Origin: Progne subis subis
Lineage: Eukaryota > Chordata > Aves > Passeriformes > Hirundinidae
Assembly (NCBI GenBank): GCA_022316685.1
Contig: JAKJHU010000030.1
Coordinates: 15,642,018-15,706,017, forward strand
Length of the DNA: 64,000 nt
Reading direction: 5' to 3'
Translations under genes and position numbers: made by a program
The notes under the pieces: model-generated
Database searches by the model: none
Told to the model about the DNA's origin: nothing
The model's input: the letters and a program-made list of their open reading frames with translations, nothing else
Shown: piece by piece, positions 1 to 13,043 of the stretch
How the letters are laid out: the number at the start of each line of letters is the position of its first letter
Numbering within the stretch: the stretch's first letter is position 1

Positions 1-3000
1 CTACTTCTGTATCTTGCACAAGTGATGTCAGGATTCAAGGTCTATCATTTAAGCAGGTTGCTTAATTTAAAATGCTGTTATAGACATCATTGGAACAAGA
101 AGGAATTATCAATACCCTCTGATTAACTACTGCTAGGACCTCTCCATTGATTTTTCCAGCTGGGGTGATGACTTGAATCTTTTCTTTTGTCCCATGACAG
201 TTAAAAATCCAGATATCTCTGTTCAAGAATGAATTTTCCAGTTCAGTGCTGTTTTTTAAAAAAAAAACAAAAACCCAAACTGTTAGGTTTTTAATTTGTT
301 CTTACACAGATGCATGCAAAATTAAAAACAGATTAGAAATAAACAGAAATATGAAAATATCATAAAAGAAATTGGGATTTCCTAGAATCTATTGACAGAG
401 GAATTGTTTTGAACTATAAGCCTTCCTAGCATCTGGATTTCATTCTCTGTAAGGTCCTTAAATTCTTGAATAAAATATGAAAAAACCCAAGTATTTTCTT
501 TTATTTTAATGCATAGTCAAAGCCTTCCTTAATGTAAATCTCAGAATTAATTCTGTGCTATGCTGTGACTCAATGACTCTGTTAATCTGGAGAATGTGAT
601 AATGATCTACATTTTGAAAAATGTACAGTAAATAGCTCTCAGAAGACCTCTGCTTACAGCCTGATATATATTGCTTTTTCTTGGCTTTACCTCTTTAGCT
701 GATTTTTCTTTCTCATAATTTTAATCTGTTGTTCTTGTGGCTTTTCTTTTATACTGAATTAAATTTATGAGACTGTTGAGCACAGGGTGGATGGAGACCT
801 CATGCTGAATTCCAGCAAGTGCTGCAGAGACCAGGAACCCCACGGATGGCGAGGTCTGAATCTGGTACTACCTAAGGGATCAAGCCTGTTTGCTTTGTGC
901 TGGATTCCCACTGATGTCCAGAGGATGGTGCTACTTGTCTTGTTAAGAATTTCTTCCTGAGTAAAAACTTCAGAAAATCTCTCCAGTATTGTGGCATTGT
1001 CTCCTCAGCATCGTCTGTTTGTCAAAACCAGCCAGGACTCTCATTTCCAGAAATGAGAAGTGAATTACAGCAAGTATTGTCATCTATTCTGACTGGTTAA
1101 AGATGAGTTTCACTGATTTTGGTGGTAGTTAGAAATAAAATTCTAACAGGAACATGACATTGTAGTGGCAATCTTAATTCAATATAAATTTGTCTTTGTT
1201 TCTCACAGGAAAGAATTCTTATGAGAATGTGTTTACTGTAATATGCTGTGGCAAGGGAGAGCACCATCTCAGGGTAGCCTGGTCCAGATGCATCTTCTCT
1301 TGACCTCAATGTGGTCTTGAAGGCTGCTACTTATAGAGTAGGATGGGGTGATGTGAAATTAGCTAATAACAAGTGGTAGAAGATTTGGGGAAAATATTTT
1401 ACTTTGATGGGAATATATTTCTTTCACAAAAACTGGTTTTGAAATTATAAAAGCTTTGGTAAATCATTAAGATTCTGCTTCACAGTGGATGTAATCTATG
1501 GAGTGAAGAACTAGCAAACCAACTTTTTCATCCCGCTGGAGTCTACTGGCAAATGATGTCAAGGAGAAAACTGGAAAATAAGTTTCTGCCTCTTCCTGAC
1601 TTTGGATATGAGCTGTTGCTAAACATAACCAAAATCCATGACTAAAAGCAGATTGGACACACGAGACCCTTAAACTTCCAGTGTTTGCAGAGGAGAGCAG
1701 CTGTGGCCCAAATCTGTCTTGTCTGCTCCACCGGGCTTGGGAATATGCTGCATTTAGAAATATGGAAAATGGAATGGATGGGTATTTCAACATATACACT
1801 GCTAGCGTGAAGCACCTTTCGGCCTGGAGCACCTTTATCTGAGGGTCTGTTTGACCCATGGACATATCTGAGCAGGTTTCCCTGGGTAAAATTCTGCAGC
1901 TGCAGTAGGGGAGTAGGAGCATGGGGTGCCAGTGGCTCCCAGCTCCCTCCTGCCAGGCTTGGAAGCCCGGTGCTTCAGCAGGGTGACTTCGGACTTTGTA
2001 ACAGTCCTTAAGTTCCTTCAGTTGTTCTTAGCTGGAAACCCAATGACTGCATTTTCCTTAACTCATAGTACTTTTCTGAAAATCCTTAGGAACCACCAAG
2101 CTGTCCTAGAGTTGCAGTGAGATCAGAAGTGACTGCAGTTGTGTCCCTCAGCTTCTCCTCCATCCTTGCTCATTCCCTGCATGCAATTTTCTCTTTTCCT
2201 CCAGTTTCAGGAACATATGTAAATAATTAACTTACAAATTATACAAGCTTATCACACTAAATCCCAACAGATGGAGAAACACATTAAGCTGATTTTTTCA
2301 GGCAGCCACATGCTAGACTCAGACCCAGAAAAGCAAGGAAATGAGGAGTTACCACTCTTAGTAATATGTAACTGATCCTCATGGCTGCTATTGCCACCTG
2401 AGACATTGCAGCCATTTACTGTAATCTTAACTCTGTCCCACCCAGCCCTTTCACCACATTACTTTCTCTATCAAATAGGAGCTATGAAAGTTTATTTCTA
2501 GTGCAACAGGGCAATGTGGTTGCAGTATGTATCCACATCAAGCATGACTCAACTGGTCACGTCACCCTGGAAATTGTGCTGAGATGTGGGCATCAGTCCA
2601 ATCTTGCACTCAGTAGCTGTTTCAGAAGCACTGAACTGAGGGCAGTGCATCATGCACGGGTCGAGATTATGGCTGGTCTGCTCAATATCTTGGCTTGGTA
2701 AACTCATACAAAAACCTAATAATTGTGGTAGCTGTGAGACAAAGGTGTTTTAATGTTAGGAAATGCTCTAGCACTGTTGTGTGCAGAGAAAGGGTTCTAT
2801 AAAATGTGGGTGTCACTTGGGTTAGGAAGAGCTGCCAACTAGAATAGAAAAAAAAAATGGTTTAATTTTTTTCAAACCAGCTTGCACAGAGTAGCTCTTA
2901 GTATAGCAACAGATTTATTGAAGCTGGGACTTTAATGAAAATAAATCCATTTGCTGCTTTATGTGATACCGGCAATGACCAGATGAGAAGAGTATGCTCT

Positions 3001-4536
3001 ACCAGGTACAGTTCTTGTGCAGCATTAACGTTTCTGTTCATTTCATTTACCAAGGGAAATCAGTGGATCACTATGTTCATCTAATCAGTCACATGTAAAT
3101 TTAAAACCTGTCTGTCTTGGTTGATGGTGAAAAGGAAAAAAAAAAAAAAATACTTGGAAACAGAAATTATTGCTTTTTAACAAATGGATATTATGTTGCT
3201 GGACATCCACTATGCTTCTGTGGAAATTTTGCCAGGACACCTCAGCAGCATCGTGCAGATACTCAGCAGCTTTTCACTTGCTGGCTTTTGGATCAGCTGC
3301 AGAGTAGTCACAGCAGACCATAATTTAAGTGAGTTTTCCATGCCTCTTACTGTGGGCTGCATAAGCTGCTATAGCTCTGCTGCTTTGCTAAGAGGATCCA
3401 GACCATTCTTGGGTACCCAGAACATAAGTGCTGAGGGGAATGTGGCCCTTGAGCCAAAGCTGAGGATCTTATACCAGCACCACTGCACTGCACTTACATT
3501 GAGTGCTGGCATATTTGCTTTTTGTAAAGAGCTTTGTGCCTTTGTTTTGGGTGCAAAGCTGAATTTGTGAATACCTGTCTTACAGAGGAAACTTCCTTTT
3601 TAAAAATGTCTTTCCATGGAATTAGGTCTTTTGCTCTCTCTTCCCTGCTGCAGTGGTCCATGTGGGTGCATTTCCCTCACAAGAGAACCATGTCCTGGCA
3701 GGAGGGATGATGGAACAACTTTCTATGGGAACATGTGTGCTGTGTGCGCAGGCTGTTTTCTGACATAGGAGAACTGCTTCTCAAAGTCTCCTCTCAGTTC
3801 TACATGAGTGCTTTTAGCTTCTGGAACCCTTTGGGTCATTCCAGAGTTTTACTCTTAAGGGTTTTCACCCTGACCACCTGTGAGAAATACTTGTGCAGCA
3901 TCTGCTTGCCTTTCTCACTTTACTTTGAGGGCTCTATAAATCTTGGACAGGTATTGCCAGATGACTATCTGATCCCTTGATGCTAATTCACCCAGAGATT
4001 TGCTGTTTCCAGTTCCACAGCTTTTGTACTCATTTGACATACTTACCTCTCCTCCATACTACTTTTCTGATAGGAAAGCTTTCCTACAGTGGTTTCACTG
4101 CTGAAACTCTACTTTGACATCCAAGGGCCATCTGGAAGGACATTGAACTGTTCTTTAACCCTTCCTCTGCTGCTGCCATCTCCCAGCTCTCCTGTGTTCA
4201 CACCTCCATCCCATCAGGCAACACTTCAGATGCATCCCTGAAACCTTGCAATATAATCTTTTTTCATCCCCCAGCTCCACCTTTGGAAAAGGAAGTCTGG
4301 GTTTTCTGGCTTGCCATTTCTCTGAGTCGTGTGCAGCTGTACGATTGTGAGCACACTGAGCATAGCCCTGTGGCCAGGAGGTGTCACAGCAGCCCCTTGG
4401 AGCCAGCCATGCCTGCATCCGGCCTGCATCCTGCCTGTGGCCCTGCCTGGGGGGTAAAAGCCCTGCTGATAACCATGCACCTGTGCTCTGTGGAGTGTAA
4501 GAGCCTTGACTGAGTTTTACAGCTGTGTTATTTAAT
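1..4536. other. host non-coding DNA, no gene recognised
   Basis: A+T-rich sequence with short, unrelated open frames on both strands. The longest is 151 codons on the minus strand near 1,467-1,922. It has no recognisable domain, no neighbouring exon-like pieces and a composition expected by chance. A run of A follows position 3,135. I see no RNA gene or recognisable repeat in this stretch. Confidence 0.6.
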
Positions 4537-4840
4537 GGAATCATGGAACCATATAACCATAGAATGGTTTGGGTTGGAAAGCACCTTTAAAGGTCATCTG
4601 GTCCATTCCCTCCAGCATGGACAGGGACATCTTCCACTAGACCATGTTGCTTGAACTCCATCTAAACTGGCCTTGAATGTGTCCAGGAATGGGTCATCTA
4701 TCACCTCTCTGGGCAACCTATTCCACTGTTTTGTCACCTTCATTATAAAAAACTTCTTTCTTATATCTAATCTAACTAAACCTTCCTTCAGTTTAAAATC
4801 AGTACCCCTTGTCCTGTTGGAATAGGATATTGCCATTTGC
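4537..4840 (-). mobile_element. CR1 LINE, 3' end (ORF2 C-terminus plus 3' tail)
   Basis: The plus strand begins with imperfect copies of the ATGGAATCATGG / CATAGAATGG type, which is the complement of the CR1 tail. It continues through the conserved CR1 3' region in antisense. The minus-strand frame 4,594-4,836 contains RLDIRKKFF, then WNRLPREVI and FKASLDG, which are hallmarks of the CR1 reverse transcriptase C-terminus. CR1 copies are usually 5'-truncated, as this one is: only about 300 bp remain. CR1 is the dominant LINE of birds, so this copy is one of the main reasons to call the window avian. Confidence 0.9.
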
Positions 4841-5608
4841 TATAATTAGTGCAGTAAGTGCTGGGCTGAAATGCCACTGAAATACCAGCTGCTGCTGCGT
4901 GTTTCTGCTCTGCTGTTGTCTGTCAGGGTTGTAGTGAGGTGATTCACTGAGTCATCCCACACTGAACCATGCTCAGCCCTCCCCCTCAGTGAGACCCACC
5001 TTCATGGCTCACCTGTGCAGTGCCTGGGTTTTGCTGTTTCTATTTATGTTACTCTGTCATTACTCTCTGCAACTTGCACAGTGGCTTTATTGAGATACAT
5101 TCCAGGCAATATTTTGAATATAAATATTTATGGGTAGAATTTTCAAATATTATCTAGGAACACAAATCCTGCTGAATGTCAGTGAGATTCATATTCCTGC
5201 AAGAACATTGGGAAATGCAGCACCACACGTTAATAATGACAAAAAATTGTCTGTTGCTGTGGTTCGAGAATATGGCAGACTAATAGGAGTTCCCTGTAGA
5301 AACAACTTAACCTCAGCTAGGGCTGGATGCAGGGCTATATTTAGCTGGGAATAAAGTAGATTTTTGAATTCTAAATTCTGAAGTTGCAGAGTGGCATTTA
5401 GAAAAGAAAGAAAAGAAAGTATTATTATTCCTAGCTTTTATTCAATATAAAACCCTACTGCTTTAGAGATTTTTTTTTCCAATAGTTTCTTTTTAGTGCA
5501 AGATGCTACAACTTTTTTAAGCCTTTAAGCCCTCTTTTCGAATGATCTCATGATTGCTATTCCCAAAGGAAGAGAAACATTTGCAAATTAAAAAAAAAAA
5601 AAAAAAGT
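4841..5608. other. host non-coding DNA
   Basis: No gene seen. It ends in an A-rich run (about 5,589-5,606) immediately before the solo LTR. Confidence 0.5.
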
Positions 5609-5614
5609 ATGAGT
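5609..5614 (+). repeat. target-site duplication ATGAGT, left copy
   Basis: The six bases ATGAGT lie directly before the LTR start TGTTGT and are repeated exactly at 5,954-5,959 after the LTR end. This fixes both LTR boundaries. Six-base duplications are usual for class II (alpha/beta-type) retroviral integrases. Confidence 0.9.
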
Positions 5615-5953
5615 TGTTGTGGTGCGTTAATTTGGTTTATATTTGCAATGTTCGTTTCTATCTGTCCCTGTCCAGCTGTGCCCGCCCCCCTTACTGAGAT
5701 GTAACCTAATCTTGTTTCCTCCCCCTGAACACTGATTGGGCGATGCCTCTGGGTCTCGCCTATGGCCCCGCCCCCTGGGGGAAAAAGCCACGGCAGGGGA
5801 GGGGCCAGCACTCTCGGGCTTAGGCTTTCCATCAGATAGGGTCTCAAGGCTGAGCAGGACATAAGAATACAAGCAGAACTATCCAACCAAGCCAGAGAGT
5901 CAAGACTCTTCCTTTACTTTTGGCGGCCATCTAGTCTCGTGGGCAAGGCTACA
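5615..5953 (+). mobile_element. solo LTR, same family as ERV-B LTRs
   Basis: This is a 339-bp LTR that begins TGTTGTGGTGCGTTAATTTG and ends GGCTACA. It is flanked by exact 6-bp duplications (ATGAGT) with no internal viral sequence, so it is the product of recombination between two LTRs of a former provirus. Sequence and length match the LTRs of the minus-strand provirus at 40,688-51,089: the same start, the same central GGGAAAAAGCC segment, and the same TCTAGTCTCGTGGG close to the end. The polyadenylation hexamer seen in sister copies is altered here (AATACA near 5,866). The many C/G differences suggest an old copy. Confidence 0.9.
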
Positions 5954-5987
5954 ATGAGTGACAGTTGTTCACGATGTCTGCATCCAC

Positions 5988-6037
5988 AGCAAAAGGAAGA
6001 AAGAAAGGAAGAAAGAGAAAGAAAGAAAAGAAAGTAT
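5988..6037. repeat. GAAA/GGAA-rich microsatellite
   Basis: Irregular run of GAAA and GGAA units just after the solo LTR. A smaller GAAAA-type run lies at about 5,401-5,420. Confidence 0.8.
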
Positions 6038-8386
6038 TTTTCCTGACTCACTGTTTAAATGATAAAATGTCCATTAATTGGCTCATATTATAGAATTATA
6101 ATTCTAACATTTTCAAGGAGTTTCTGTCATTGCAGATCTTGCAGCTGGTGCAATTACAGTATGGCATAAATGCTTGCTGTAGAGTTTGATTTAATTACAG
6201 GGAGACCTTCTGTAAGGTCAGTGTTATGGTAAAGAACCTCTGTTTGTTCAGGCATTCACTTTAACTACAGTTGTGGTTTTGATGCTGGTCCTGACTGTTC
6301 TTCACATGTTTTGTGCATGCTCTCCTGTGCTCTACTAGTGTTAGATCACTCACTGCTTAGGAATACTGAGTCCACTGCTATTTCTGGGACAGCTCCATGC
6401 TCACTGTTTTTGGTGTGTTTTTGTCTTCCCAGTGGGTGAGACTACATGTATCTGGTCATAAAATGGGCTGGAAGTGTGAGTAGCATGTTGTACAGGTTTT
6501 ACATGTGCAGTAGGACTCAATTAGATGTTGTATTTCAGGTGTGCCTCCCTCCTGCACTGACACTGTGTCCCTAGGGCAGATGCTTGGTGGATCTGAGCTG
6601 CTGGCAGAGTCTCAAGTAATGGGGCCATGATGTTGGACAGAAGCCATAGCAGTGGATAAGGATATGTCAGGAGTGAGCTCTGGGGAATCTTCATGCCTGG
6701 TGGGCGAGATTTTGGCAGAACAGTGTTTTGATTCTTACCCCCTGTCCTGTAACTCATTTGCAAAACCACTCCCCTGCAAATGTTGATTTTGATAAGCCCC
6801 TTCTAGATGCTAATGAACACTTTCTGTCAATTGACTCCACAGCACTACCTACAAGATTTTACCTCTTTGCAGTTGTCTTTCTCTTTGTAGGGGCTTCCCA
6901 TGACAGCACTTGTTATTTGGCCCAATCCAGGGTAATTCTTTCCAAAAAACACTTGAAGTGCACCGAAAATGCAGGAAGCAGAATACAAATTGTGGTAGAC
7001 AAGCTCGTTTTTTTTTCTCTTTTCTTTCCCCTGTAATTACAAAATTTGATTGTGTCAGGAGCAGAAAAGTCAGGATTGTGGATGTGTCAATGTAGCTCTA
7101 GTTTGTAGAGACAAATGAAGGAGAGCAGTGGGGGGAAAGGGATCCAGAGGACATGAATCCTGCTAAAGAGGGGGGGAAGGAACATGCTGGAGTGCGACTT
7201 CTTTGCGTTGTGTCTCCTCAATCCAGTGCACTGGCAATGCTATTGGGGGAATAAAAACATCTTCCTTTGCATCACAGCTATTCTCCCCCTCCCTGGTAGA
7301 AAATCCCTAAGGAAGTCGTATCATCCCACTATCATCAAGCACTTTCTGTACATTTAGGTATAACAGTTACTTCTTGCCATTTAAGGACTGTTTTCTACAG
7401 TGTATTCCCCCCTTGTTCCTGAAAAACCTGATACCTTAACTCCTTCAATCCACTGGCCTTCTAGCAATTTCCTCAGAAGAGTATTCCAGCCTTTCTGTAA
7501 AGAAAACAGAACTAGAATTTCTTCTTCACTAGTCAGCAAAATGTTTCCTTCACTAAGCTAGGAAACAGTGCTGTAGGAGTGGGTCGGTATTGGCTTGGGA
7601 AATGAAGGGGGGATAAAAACATGAGGTATAAAAACAGCATGAAGAAAGAGATACTGATAACTGGCTGGACATCTAAGACTCTGCTGGAGCATTTAATTTT
7701 TGTTTCTTGCATCCTTTACTTTTCATAGCAGCGGGAAGGAAGAATATGTTTTTCCATTATAAAAAGGGAATTAAAAGACTACTGATGTTCTTTTCTAGTG
7801 CTGAAGAACTCTGAAGTATGAGGGCAAAATGGGAAATGGGTCAATATTCAGGGCTGGCAGTTTTGAAGGTACCTAAAGAACTTTGTTGCTGATCTTTCCC
7901 TTAAGCTGTGGAAGAGTGGAGTGGCAAAATTCATAAGCTCTTTTTCAAAATTCTCTTTTTAAAGAGCATACTAAAGCAGAGGTCAAAAACAGAAGACAGA
8001 AAGAGTGGTACAGATATCCATGTAGTGATTAGTTCAAAGGTTGGCAGAAGTAATAACCAATTATTTGCTCTGCAGCTTTGTCTCTGACCTGCATGTTTAT
8101 GCCAGGCCCCCACTGGGCAAACACACAGGCAAAATAAAGTCTCAAGGATCTTGCTTAAATGTTTTATTCATTGCATTAATTTTTGCCTGAAGGGCTATTT
8201 TCCCCTGGGGATAAAGGCCTTAAGATACGGTTCAAAGGAGTGTGTGCAACCTAGCCAAGAAGTTGTCCCAGAAATTAATGAGAGTTGGACTAAACCCTTT
8301 GTACCATTTGGGCATATGTCACTGACACTCAGGTTTGCCCCACGGTAAACCCCTTTTCCTTCCTAGTGATTGAATTGTTCTTTTGG

Positions 8387-8406
8387 GTTTACCCTACAGG
8401 GTAAAC
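8387..8406. repeat. perfect inverted repeat, 9-bp stem
   Basis: GTTTACCCT, two bases, then AGGGTAAAC. A short perfect hairpin in host DNA, function unknown. A further GGTAAAC lies at about 8,344. Confidence 0.7.
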
Positions 8407-11400
8407 ACACCCCACAGTGCTATGCAGTACTGCGTGTGTACAGCAGGCAGGAGAGAGAACCCAGCAGCTTCAAGAAATATGAAAAACTATGGCCTTTGAT
8501 ATAAAATAAAGTTGTAAGGAGAGTTTGGGTCATAGATGCTGGTCCAGTCCTTTGAGATTGAATACACTAGTGCACAGGCTTAGAATTCAGAGCAGTGCTG
8601 TGAGTGAATTGCTACTCAGGACTGGGAGCTACTGCTGTTTCTATTCAGGCAGCACAGAAGTCTTCAGAAATGTTTAAAAGATCAACCAGGAAAATGGCTG
8701 TTTGAAAACAGTATCAGGTGGATTTAAACTCCCAGTAATGCTGTTGCTTCACTCTGCTTTTGCTGGCATGCCCAGAACAGCTGTGTTTGATAGATCCCCA
8801 CAGGCAGGATGGCTTTGAAAGTCAAGTAGTTGGTTTTTTAGTGTCAGCTTTCCTGGCATGTCTTGAGGCTGTGGTTGCTTTGGATGGGGTTGTGAGGGTG
8901 CTTGGGAATTACAGGGCTAGCCAGGCGAGGGGAAGGAGGATGCAGAAGTGCTCTTGGATTTGTGGCACTGATTTGGTGGATATTACTCATAAGAAAACTG
9001 CTGACTAATGAAAGATGAGTGGGGGCAGTATGAATTTGCACATTTCTTGGGAATGCCTTGTGTCAAGATGACAGAGAGGGCAGGCAGGTAGGGGGCATGG
9101 TTCCATGGTCTTGCAGTTATGGGTCCTTCATGTGTGCATTTCCAGGGGGTGAGACTGTGAGTCAGGGCAGCCAGAAGAGCTCATGCTTGGCCATGACCCA
9201 AAGCATGAGACTTTGCACTTGCTCATTTCAAGTGCACTTGTGCTGGGGAATAGGAACAGAATTAGAGCTGGAGCTGGGCACTTGTGGGTGACAGGAACCT
9301 CACTGTGGTCAAACGTGGAGACCTCACTCCTTTTTCTTGATCTCACAGTCCAGACAACATTATTCAGTAGAGAATATGAGGAATTGGTAGGCTACATGCT
9401 GTAATTCAGGCCAAGGAGCAAGACTCACTCTAGGCTCTACAAATACCTGAGAAAAAGCACACAGACTTGAAAGAGGGATGAGCCTGGAGGCTACTGTGAA
9501 CATAAGCTGTTAATAAATACACCATGTACAACTCAGCTAAGCTCTGGGCTCTCTTGCAAATGCCGTCCTGTCTCCTGAGGTCTGACTGCCTGCATGGTCC
9601 AAAATCTACCTACCTTCTCAAAACTTGCAGGGGACCACTACAAACATATTCTCCCATTTTAGAGTCACTGAAGCAAAGAGATCCTGAGATACAGCCTTCT
9701 TTTCCCCATCCTTGTCCTTTCATTCTCCATATATTTGTTACCTGGCCCAAAAAGACAAAAGAAGGGAACCAGCACCACCTCTTTGATATTTGCCTCTTTA
9801 TGTGCTTGAGAACCAGACCTTTGGCTTAAATGTTCAGGGCTGGCTCTGTGGGTTCTGAAGGAAAATCTTAAAGGATTTCTAGGCTGCTGCTCTTGCATGA
9901 GCTGAGAGGATTCCTGCAGTCTCTGTCTATGCGAGCATTGCTGGTGTGGACCCAAAGCCAGCCTGGGAACTTTAAGAGGGCGAAATAGGACTTTTTTAGT
10001 TGGATTGCATTTTTTCATGGAAGTCCAGAAAGCCTGAAAGCTGTTTTCAAAGAGAAAAAGGCTGAGGGCTTCTGAAGGATGAAAATCTGCATGAAGCAAG
10101 AAAGCAGGGCAGTCTCTCAGGCTCCTCTCTGTAGGTATAAGCTACAAGGGAAGATGGGAAGAGAAGGAATGACCCTGGAAGTGTTTGGACCCATTTCTTG
10201 CCCTCTCCTTGGGATAAAGTGAGACATGGAGCTTTCAGAGACTGCCTCCACCCTGCTTCTCTTATGAACAGGGATCTGGGGTCCTGGTCAGAGTTGTGTG
10301 AGACAGGTTTCACCTCCATGTAGTACTTGAGGCAGAGAAGGGAGATGGTGGTGGAATCTCCTTTTCTCCACCAGGAGCTGGAATGTGGGTGATGCTGGAA
10401 CCTTCCTGCCCCTTTGTCCCAAAGGAAGGCTGCTCTTGTGTGGGCACGACTGATGGCAGCAGGATTGTCTGATACCTACAGGGCTTCTAGCCTGACATGA
10501 AGGCTACAATAGTGAGGTAGCCTAAGACTGATCTTCTCTGCCTGGATTCCTCATGTGGGACATTCTTCAGTGGGCTTCTCCTTCCCTGCTGCAACCAAAC
10601 TGACTGTTGGCAAAAGACTGTTAGTTGAAGGACAAAACAATTCTTCCCTAAATGGTGAGGCCACCTGATCCCTTATCACACCTTTTTACAAAGCCAGTGC
10701 TGCAAAACCTCCATTCTGTTCATCAGAAAACAAAGCCTGGAGGGCCACACCCTGGAGATCTTAATATTCCTCTTTTAATTTATGTCGCATTTCCAAGTAT
10801 TCTGATGTCACTTTGCCCTTGTACTAGGCAGAATATATTGCCACCTACTACAGAAATGATGGACCCCTGTTTTTTCTCCAAAGAACAGTCTCTACAATCT
10901 CTTTTTCTGGATAAATGTGAGGGTACAGGATGATCTTTCCCTTTTGTATTGCTAGACCCCTGCTCTGTACCTCTCTCCTGTTAAAGTGCCACAGGTGTTG
11001 GGAACTCTTAAGAGCCACCTCATGGTAAATGGAGATAAGGGGACACAACCAGCTCAGATCTACTTGGCTCTGACAACCTGAGCGAGGCTGGTGTGCAACG
11101 ACCTGGAAGGCTGCCAGACCAAATCCTCTAGGAGCTCTTGAGTCAGGAGTCATTCTAGTCTTAGAATATCCTTTGCCACTAATACTTGCCTTTTTGCTTG
11201 TCTTGTTTCTTGATGGTCTCAACCTTTGCATGGGTATTTGGGAACATCCATTGGGCCTTACTGACTGAAGTGCAAGTTTCCCATGGTATCCTGGTGAGTC
11301 AGACTTCTTTCAGGATAGCACTGAGCTTGCAAAATGTAACTAATTGTTCCATCCAGTGCAGTAGAACCTCCCTCTGGATATCATGCTTCAGTGTTTTACA

Positions 11401-11626
11401 GCTGTGTGTCTCTGTGCAGCGAACACACATGGGATGAGTCACAGTATTAAAAATGTCTGGTTTTTGTGATCAGGCAGAGCCAGTGCCATCTTCAGAACCA
11501 GAGGAGTGGCAAAGCATTGGGCTCAGTGTTTATTTTCTGGAGTGATTGGCTCCATTCTGTTTGCATTCCAGACAAACAGCATCCCTGCTGTTTTCTGACT
11601 CAAAGCAATATATTCCTTAACGTGTG

Positions 11627-11682
11627 GCATGCCAAAATTAACAGCAGCAAAGCAGCATGGCAAAATTAAGGGCAGCAAAGCA
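11627..11682. repeat. 28-bp direct tandem duplication
   Basis: Two adjacent 28-bp units starting GCATGCCAAAATTAA and GCATGGCAAAATTAA, differing at a few positions. It looks like a simple local duplication. Confidence 0.85.
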
Positions 11683-12614
11683 ACAGGAAACAAAGGGTTT
11701 GTTGAACAAAAATCTATTTATGCAAGATCAGACATCCAGACACGGCAAAGTAAGTTCCTGTATATATATCAGTGACTGTGCAATCCTACTTTGAAGCTAC
11801 AACAAAGAACATATAAACATGAATGAATTTTTGGGTTTCAAAAAGTTGATCTGTTTTTGAGACGAGGGATTTTGCAACCAGGACAACAGAGGTAGATGTT
11901 CATCAGAGCAAAGTCAGTGTAATTCCCTTCAGAAGTTCTGGTTATGTCTGTATCCACTGTGAATCTGACTCACAATCCTTTCAACTTTAAGCACTTTCTT
12001 AGTTTGAAGAAAGTGATTCTTTAAGACAAAGCCTGACTTTCTTAATTTTCTTCATGCTGGAAATTATGTGGGAAGCTTTAATATATTTTGAAGTTGCCTC
12101 TTATATGGACTTTTAAGCTTCAAGCTGAAGGGAGATTATTTTCATGGTTTTTCCATTTGAATGTTGGCACACAGCATCAGTGAGGATTAGGACCTGCAGA
12201 ATTAGCCCTCTTTCCCTTCCCTGTTGCCTCAAGCTGAAAAGTCCTGTTGTATAACATTTTATACACTGCTTAGTAAGACCTTGAAGCATAGTTGCTACAC
12301 ACACTCTTAAGGACAGTTTCTCTCTCCCCTTGTTCTTATTTTCCTGTGCCTTGCTCTGCTCATGAGGTCTGCTTTTTAAAATCTGACTACTGTTCTATCT
12401 TAAAGAAATTTCTATTTCTCTGGAGAAAGAATACATTTTTCTGAATCAGCCTGTTGGCAGGTAATTTCTCCTGCCCATTAGATTAGTCTGGGTGTCCTTG
12501 GAATATTCAGAGCTCCCTAAGGATTACATAGATTTAATCATAAGTGTGAAGAAGGGACCTTTTTGTTAAAGTTTCTCTCTTGCCTACTTTTTATTGAGCA
12601 CAGAGTCTGTGGGG

Positions 12615-13043
12615 TGTGGTGGTTTCATCTGGGGAAGTGTTGACTCACTTCACAGTGGCACAGGTGACCCAAACTGTCCAAAGGGATATTCCAAACCATC
12701 TGGCAGGATAGAAGGGAAAGGAAGGAAAGGGGAGGAAATAGAAGGAAGAAGGCAGGAAATTTGGAGTGACGGTGTTAGTTTTCACAAGTGACCGTCATGG
12801 GTGATGGGGCCCTGCTCTCCTGGAGATGGCCGAACACTTGCCTGCCCACGAGAAATAGTGAATGAATTCCTTGTTTTACTTTGCTTGTGTGCACAGCTTT
12901 TGCTTTCCCTAGTAAACTCTCTGTACCTCAACCCACGAGTTTTCAGGCTTTTATCCTTTTGATTCTCTCCCTGATCTCACTGGTGTATGAGTAAGCAAGT
13001 GGCTCCTTGGGGCTTGGTTGCCTGTTGGGGTTAAATCACAACA
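12615..13043 (+). mobile_element. solo LTR of another avian ERV family
   Basis: About 429 bp, starting TGTGGTGGTTTCATCTGGGG and ending GGGGTTAAATCACAACA. I recognise the 3' part (GCTTGTGTGCACAGCTTTTG, AACCCACGAGTTTT, TTCTCTCCCTGATC, then the terminal GGGGTTAAAYCACAACA) as a common avian retroviral LTR terminus. AGTAAA near 12,911 may be a variant polyadenylation signal. The flanks on both sides are G runs, so a 4-5-bp target duplication (GGGG) is possible but not diagnostic. Assignment to the ERV-L-like class is from memory and uncertain. No internal viral sequence is present. Confidence 0.72.

Larger units (their letters stand above)
6038..12614. other. host non-coding DNA, no gene recognised
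   Basis: Open frames here (up to 144 codons on the minus strand at 9,665-10,099) have no recognisable motif and no exon-like context. Two small structures are listed separately: a perfect hairpin at 8,387-8,406 and a 28-bp tandem duplication at 11,627-11,682. Confidence 0.55.

Noticed and set aside
4154..4544. 129-codon minus-strand frame next to the CR1 fragment
   Set aside because: Lies in unremarkable sequence. No motif and overlaps other equally plausible frames.
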